From NCBI GenBank assembly GCA_964541085.1, contig CAZIPA010000012.1, positions 1 through 53,579 on the forward strand: a stretch of 53,579 bases of DNA, in the 5' to 3' direction. The notes under the pieces were generated by a model. The model was not told where the DNA came from. It was given only the letters and a program-made list of their open reading frames with translations, and made no database searches. The DNA is from UBA4644 sp964541085. Its GTDB lineage: Bacteria > Bacillota > Clostridia > Oscillospirales > Butyricicoccaceae. Position numbers and translations under genes: made by a program. Positions 49,930 to 53,579 of this stretch are shown one piece after another; the stretch's first letter is position 1, and every line of letters begins with the position of its first letter.

Positions 49930-49963
49930 GCAAAAATGGAGAAGACCTTGGCCCTCTCCATTT
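49930..49963 (-). terminator. Rho-independent terminator after rpmF
   Basis: Perfect 9-bp stem AAATGGAGA / TCTCCATTT with a 12-base loop and further T on the minus strand, 8 bp past the rpmF stop. Confidence 0.72.
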
Positions 49964-49971
49964 CTTATGCT

Positions 49972-50160
49972 TTATTTTTCCTCTGCAACTTCGAGGACCT
50001 TGCGGCCTGCGTAATACCCGCAAGCCTTACAGGCTCTGTGGGACAGGACAGGCTCGCCGCACTTGGGGCACTTCACCAGGCCGGGCAAAGCCAGCTTCCA
50101 GTGAGAGCTGCGGCGCAGATTACGGCGCTGCTTGGAAATTCGCGCTCTGGGTACTGCCAT
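49972..50160 (-). CDS. rpmF: 50S ribosomal protein L32
   Basis: The 62-residue L32. It starts MAVPRARISKQRRNLRRSSH and has the zinc-ribbon cysteines CPKC and CKAC. ATG at 50160 follows AAGGAGG; an upstream in-frame ATG is not needed. It forms the classical yceD-rpmF pair with the DUF177 gene 39 bp upstream. Confidence 0.96.
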   Translation of the reverse strand: MAVPRARISKQRRNLRRSSHWKLALPGLVKCPKCGEPVLSHRACKACGYYAGRKVLEVAEEK

Positions 50161-50199
50161 ATTAGACACCTCCTTGACCTATGGAAACCATATATTTCA

Positions 50200-50721
50200 T
50201 TATTTGCTTTTCGATTGATCCTCCAGGAACTTCTGAAGCACCGCCAGCCGGGGGTCGATCTCACGCCGGTCGCATCCACAGTCGCCGCGGTTCAGATTCG
50301 CGCCGCACTTGGGACACAGGCCTTTGCAGTCTTCCCTGCACAAAACGGCCATCTCCATATCCAGGATAAGCTCGGGAATGAGTACCTCGTCCAGCTCCAG
50401 ATCGTCTGACGAAATCGCCAGCATATCATCGGGCAGGTCGCTGTCCTCTCCGGGAAGCTCCTTCACCAGAAGAAACTCCACCGGCGTTTCCTTGTCATAC
50501 TCCACCGGCTCTCCGCAGCGGGCACAGCGGGTGGTGACATGGGCCTGCACGGCGGCACGCAGCGTCACGGCGCCGGAAGCGTCTGTGACCTGTCCCGTCA
50601 GCCGCACGGGCTGACGAAAAGGATATTCAAAGCCCACTTCCTCTTTGGACAAATCTGTGGTATAATCAAACTGGATTCGATGCGAAGGCATCGCGGCCAG
50701 GTCCCGAAGATGGATCAGCAT
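50200..50721 (-). CDS. yceD: YceD family protein (DUF177)
   Basis: A 173-residue protein of the DUF177 family, which is linked to 23S rRNA maturation and is almost always encoded just before rpmF. CARC at about 74-77, CREDCKGLCPKCGANL near 130 and a following CGC look like metal-binding cysteines. The acidic middle part (ELPGEDSDLPDDM) is typical. ATG at 50721 follows AAGGAG by 5 bases; the longer frame upstream overlaps the promoter and is rejected. Confidence 0.9.
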   Translation of the reverse strand: MLIHLRDLAAMPSHRIQFDYTTDLSKEEVGFEYPFRQPVRLTGQVTDASGAVTLRAAVQAHVTTRCARCGEPVEYDKETPVEFLLVKELPGEDSDLPDDMLAISSDDLELDEVLIPELILDMEMAVLCREDCKGLCPKCGANLNRGDCGCDRREIDPRLAVLQKFLEDQSKSK

Positions 50722-50752
50722 ACAAACTCCTTTTCGCAATAACGCAAAATTT

Positions 50753-50781
50753 ATTATAGAAAGCAATTAGGGAAAAGTCAA
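50753..50781 (-). promoter_or_regulatory. Sigma-A-type promoter for yceD-rpmF
   Basis: Minus-strand TTGACT and TATAAT with 17-bp spacing, about 32 bp upstream of the yceD start codon and divergent from the rluA-family gene. Confidence 0.8.
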
Positions 50782-50836
50782 GGTTTTTTTCTCGTTCCGG
50801 GAAAAAACATTGGATTTTCCCGGAAAGAGCCGTCTT

Positions 50837-51802
50837 ATGAAAGAACTCATCATTCAGCGCAACGACGCAGGACAGCGTCTGGACAAGTTTCTCACAAAGG
50901 CCCTGCCTGCGCTGCCGCCCTCTCTGCTGCACAAATACATCCGCCTGAAGCGCATCAAGCTGGACGGCAAGCGGGTGGAGCTGAATTACCGCTTGCAGGA
51001 GGGGGACACACTCCAATTATATATTAACGACGAGTTTTTTGAAAGTCCCGCACCGGAGGAAAGCTGGCGGCGGGTCACGCCCCGGCTGGATATCGTCTAT
51101 GAGGACGGGCACATTCTGCTGGTGAACAAGCCGGCGGGGCTGGTGGTGCATGAGGACGAAAGCCAGACTCCCAACACCCTGATTAACCAGATCAAGGCCT
51201 ATCTCTATCAGAGCGGCCAGTGGGACCCCGCCGGAGAGCAGAGCTTTACCCCTGCCCTGTGCAACCGCATCGACCGGAACACCGGCGGCATCGTCATCGC
51301 AGCCAAAACCGCCGCTGCCCTGCGCATTCTCAACGAGAAGATCCGGGACCGGGAGCTGTCCAAATATTATCTCTGTCTGGTGCATGGCCGGCTGACCCCG
51401 CCCGCCGGAACGCTAAAAAGCTATCTGCGCCGGGACACGGACAAAAAGCAGGTCTTTGCGGAAAAGCACAAAACGGCGGACAATCTCACCGCCCTGCTGG
51501 ATTATCGTACGCTGGAGACCCGCCGGGATATTTCTCTGGTGGAATGCCGCCTGCGCACCGGACGCACCCATCAGATTCGTGTGCAGATGGCCCAGGCGGG
51601 ACATCCGCTGGTGGGCGATACCAAATATGGCCTGGCAAAATACAATCAGGATATTCCCTTTGCCCATCAGACGCTGTGGAGCTGCCGCCTGCGCTTTGAC
51701 CTGCCCACCCCCGCCGGAGAGCTGGAGTATCTCCGGGGCCGGGAGTTTCAGGTGCGGGAGGTTCCCTTCCTGTCCTGGTTCCGGAATTTGCCCAAAAAAT
51801 GA
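50837..51802 (+). CDS. RluA-family pseudouridine synthase
   Basis: Converts specific uridines in 23S rRNA or tRNA to pseudouridine. The 321 residues begin with an S4-like RNA-binding domain (about 13-62) and continue with the catalytic domain: catalytic Asp146 in NRIDRNTGG, KYYLCLVHG, and RTGRTHQIRVQMA. It is RluC/RluD-like in layout; the exact target cannot be told from sequence by eye. ATG at 50837 is used; the ribosome site (AAAGAG) is weak. It is divergent from yceD. Confidence 0.9.
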   Translation: MKELIIQRNDAGQRLDKFLTKALPALPPSLLHKYIRLKRIKLDGKRVELNYRLQEGDTLQLYINDEFFESPAPEESWRRVTPRLDIVYEDGHILLVNKPAGLVVHEDESQTPNTLINQIKAYLYQSGQWDPAGEQSFTPALCNRIDRNTGGIVIAAKTAAALRILNEKIRDRELSKYYLCLVHGRLTPPAGTLKSYLRRDTDKKQVFAEKHKTADNLTALLDYRTLETRRDISLVECRLRTGRTHQIRVQMAQAGHPLVGDTKYGLAKYNQDIPFAHQTLWSCRLRFDLPTPAGELEYLRGREFQVREVPFLSWFRNLPKK

Positions 51803-51907
51803 ACTCGAGCAATTCAGAGAAAAACAGCGCAATTCAAAGGAAATCAAAGCTTTTTTGAAAGCCATCCGATTTCCCTCTGATTTTTGCAAAAACATTCCGA
51901 AAAATCA

Positions 51908-51935
51908 TTGACAATTCCAGAAAATGTGCTATATT
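51908..51935 (+). promoter_or_regulatory. Promoter for the polyamine transporter operon
   Basis: TTGACA at 51908-51913 and TATATT at 51930-51935, 16 bp apart; an alternative -10 (TATTAT) at 51932-51937 gives 18 bp. It lies about 60 bp upstream of potA. Confidence 0.6.
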
Positions 51936-51995
51936 ATGATTCGTTTTATATGCCCTGCGCAGAATTAGAAACGGGATGATTGGGAGGTGTGTGAA

Positions 51996-53150
51996 ATGGC
52001 TGATCGTCTGATCCAGCTTGAAAACATTCACAAGGATTATGGAGGCAAAGAGGTCCTGAAAAACATCAATCTGTATGTGAGGGACAAGGAGTTTGTCACC
52101 TTGCTCGGGCCTTCGGGCTGCGGCAAGACCACTACGCTGCGTATTATCGGCGGGTTTGAGACCCCCAGCGCGGGAGTGGTCTATTTTGATGGAAAGAAAA
52201 TCAATGATGTTCCGCCCCACAAACGGCCGGTGAACACGGTTTTCCAGCGGTATGCCCTGTTCCCCCATCTGAATGTGTTTGAAAATGTGGCCTTTGGTCT
52301 GCGTATTTCCGGCGTTTCCGAGGCGTCCATCCGGGAACGGGTGGGCGATATGCTCAAGCTGGTGAATCTCTCCGGCTATGAGCGGGTTTCTGTCAGTCAG
52401 CTGTCCGGCGGCGAGCAGCAGCGGGTGGCCATCGCCCGTGCGCTGGTGAATCATCCCCGGGTGCTGCTTCTGGACGAGCCTCTTTCCGCGCTGGATCTGA
52501 AGCTGCGGAAGGAAATGCAGCGGGAACTGAAGGCCATCCAGCAGAGCGTGGGCATCACCTTTGTCTTTGTCACCCACGATCAGGAGGAGGCCCTCACCAT
52601 GTCCGACACGGTGGTGGTAATGAACCGGGGCTCCATCCAGCAGATCGGCACTCCCACCGATATCTATAACGAGCCGAAAAATGCCTTTGTGGCGGACTTC
52701 ATCGGCGAAAGCAACATTCTGGACGGCGTGATGCTGAAGGATCGCCGCGTCACCTTCTCCGGCCGCACCTTTGACTGTGTGGACGGCGGCTTCCAGACCC
52801 GGGAGCAGGTGGATGTGGTTGTCCGTCCCGAGGATGTGGACATTGTTCCCGCAGACAGCGACAAGGCCATGCTCCGGGGCGATGTGACCTCTGTCACCTT
52901 TATGGGTGTCCATTATGAAATCATCGTAGACATCAACGGCTTTATGTGGATGATCCAGACCACGGACTATGTGGCCCCCGGCGCCCACATCGGCCTGTAT
53001 ATCGAGCCCGATGCCATTCACATTATGAAAAAGTCCGAGTACTCCGGTCTGTACGGCGATTATTCGCTGGATGTGGATCTGGATGCGCTGAACGCGGAAG
53101 CCATTGCTGCGGAGGAAGAGGCCATGGCGGAAAGTGAGCGGGCGGAATGA
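51996..53150 (+). CDS. potA: Spermidine/putrescine ABC transporter ATP-binding protein
   Basis: ATPase subunit energising polyamine import. The 384 residues have Walker A GPSGCGKT (38-45), Q-loop Gln84, ABC signature LSGGEQQR (136-143), Walker B VLLLDEP (156-162) and an H-loop in VTHDQEEAL. A C-terminal TOBE-type domain (about 235-350) follows. ATG at 51996 follows GGGAGG by 8 bases. The last 30 residues form an acidic, alanine-rich tail. The stop overlaps the permease start (ATGA). PotA-like ATPases also serve other substrates; the PotB-like partner supports polyamines. Confidence 0.92.
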   Translation: MADRLIQLENIHKDYGGKEVLKNINLYVRDKEFVTLLGPSGCGKTTTLRIIGGFETPSAGVVYFDGKKINDVPPHKRPVNTVFQRYALFPHLNVFENVAFGLRISGVSEASIRERVGDMLKLVNLSGYERVSVSQLSGGEQQRVAIARALVNHPRVLLLDEPLSALDLKLRKEMQRELKAIQQSVGITFVFVTHDQEEALTMSDTVVVMNRGSIQQIGTPTDIYNEPKNAFVADFIGESNILDGVMLKDRRVTFSGRTFDCVDGGFQTREQVDVVVRPEDVDIVPADSDKAMLRGDVTSVTFMGVHYEIIVDINGFMWMIQTTDYVAPGAHIGLYIEPDAIHIMKKSEYSGLYGDYSLDVDLDALNAEAIAAEEEAMAESERAE

Positions 53151-53579
53151 ACACCCGGAACCAAAACAGCCGCTCCTTCTCCGGCGCGCTGCTGGCCCCC
53201 TATTCTCTGTGGGCCGCGATTTTCATTCTGGTGCCGCTGGCCTTTATCGCCTATTACGCCTTTACCGACAACAGTTTTCAGTTTACACTGGACAACATCA
53301 CCCGCTTTTTCACCGCTACCTCGCAGGTGGACGGACGGGAAACCCACACCTATCTGCTCATCTTCTGGCGTTCGCTGAAGCTGGCCCTGATCTCCACGGC
53401 CATCTGTCTCCTGCTGGGCTATCCCATCGCCTATATCATTGCCCGGGCCCGGCCCAAAGCCCAGAAGACCATGATGACCCTGATTATGATCCCCATGTGG
53501 ATGAACTTCCTCATCCGCACCTATGCCTGGATGACCATTTTGCAGGATACCGGCATTTTCAACGGCATTCTGTCCCTGC
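53147..53579 (+). CDS. potB: Spermidine/putrescine ABC transporter permease, N-terminal part (runs off the window)
   Basis: The first 144 codons of an inner-membrane permease. A hydrophobic first helix (about residues 17-40, with LLAPYSLWAAIFILVPLA) is followed by a periplasmic loop and a second helix pair. The segment FWRSLKLALISTAICLLLGY begins the BPD-type permease domain and MNFLIRTYAWM is typical of PotB. It is coupled to potA by a 4-bp overlap. potC and potD probably follow beyond the window. Confidence 0.9.
   Translation, partial: MNTRNQNSRSFSGALLAPYSLWAAIFILVPLAFIAYYAFTDNSFQFTLDNITRFFTATSQVDGRETHTYLLIFWRSLKLALISTAICLLLGYPIAYIIARARPKAQKTMMTLIMIPMWMNFLIRTYAWMTILQDTGIFNGILSL

Noticed and set aside
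1..53579. tRNA or rRNA genes, CRISPR arrays, insertion sequences, prophage or defence genes
   Set aside because: Reading both strands gave no regularly spaced repeats, no transposase or integrase frame, no terminal inverted repeats around a gene and no tRNA-like CCA-ended cloverleaf. A covariance-model scan would be needed to exclude short RNAs fully.

Overview
The window reads as a chromosomal segment of a GC-rich, low-mobility Firmicute. The most likely home is a gut member of Oscillospiraceae (class Clostridia). This is inferred from the wal operon, mraZ-type dcw cluster, SpoVD-like PBP with PASTA domains, ylmC/ymxH-type gene, butyrate-pathway genes, TPP riboswitch with ThiT, and HPr kinase; no rRNA is present to prove it. 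No transposase, phage gene, CRISPR array or tRNA was found. Nearly all genes lie on the minus strand. The plus-strand exceptions are a ferredoxin, a DUF1540 protein, rpmB, an rluA-family gene and a potA-potB pair.

Layout. 1-2750: thl, crt and the start of hbd, the acetyl-CoA to crotonyl-CoA limb of butyrate synthesis. 2952-18485: a long minus-strand run, in transcription order gltX, glnS, nifS-like, thiI, cinA, nudF, walR, walK, walH-like, walI-like, murA1, walJ-like, rlmH and an HD-domain gene. It joins tRNA charging and thiolation to the essential cell-wall two-component system. 18495-20839: a ClpA/ClpC-type AAA+ unfoldase preceded by a translationally coupled 34-residue ORF. 20972-25174: ferredoxin, an ECF sigma/anti-sigma pair, an aspartate-racemase-like gene and a DMT transporter. 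25188-37932: the dcw cluster, in transcription order mraZ, rsmH, ftsL, spoVD/pbp2, murE, mraY, ftsW, murG, murA2, ftsQ, ftsZ, without murC, murD, murF or ftsA. 38056-39772: a DUF1540 gene, a dense array of hairpins and mutY. 39792-42894: rpsB-tsf, a PRC-barrel gene, and thiT under a TPP riboswitch. 42891-51802: ykvI-like, hprK, rpmB, gpsA-plsY, der, a PDZ/radical-SAM protein, rpmF-yceD and an RluA-family synthase. 51908-53579: start of a polyamine ABC transporter operon.

Most of the window is conserved housekeeping. The items I consider most worth a second look are: a roughly 240-bp hairpin array bounded by 27-bp direct repeats between the DUF1540 gene and mutY; the 34-residue ORF with an ATGA overlap to a Clp unfoldase that lacks the ClpC middle domain; murA embedded in the wal operon; inverted CCAAAGTGG boxes at the mraZ promoter; a perfect inverted repeat at the thl promoter; and the ECF sigma/anti-sigma pair with an unrecognised extracellular domain. 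I did not find a clearly new multi-gene system.
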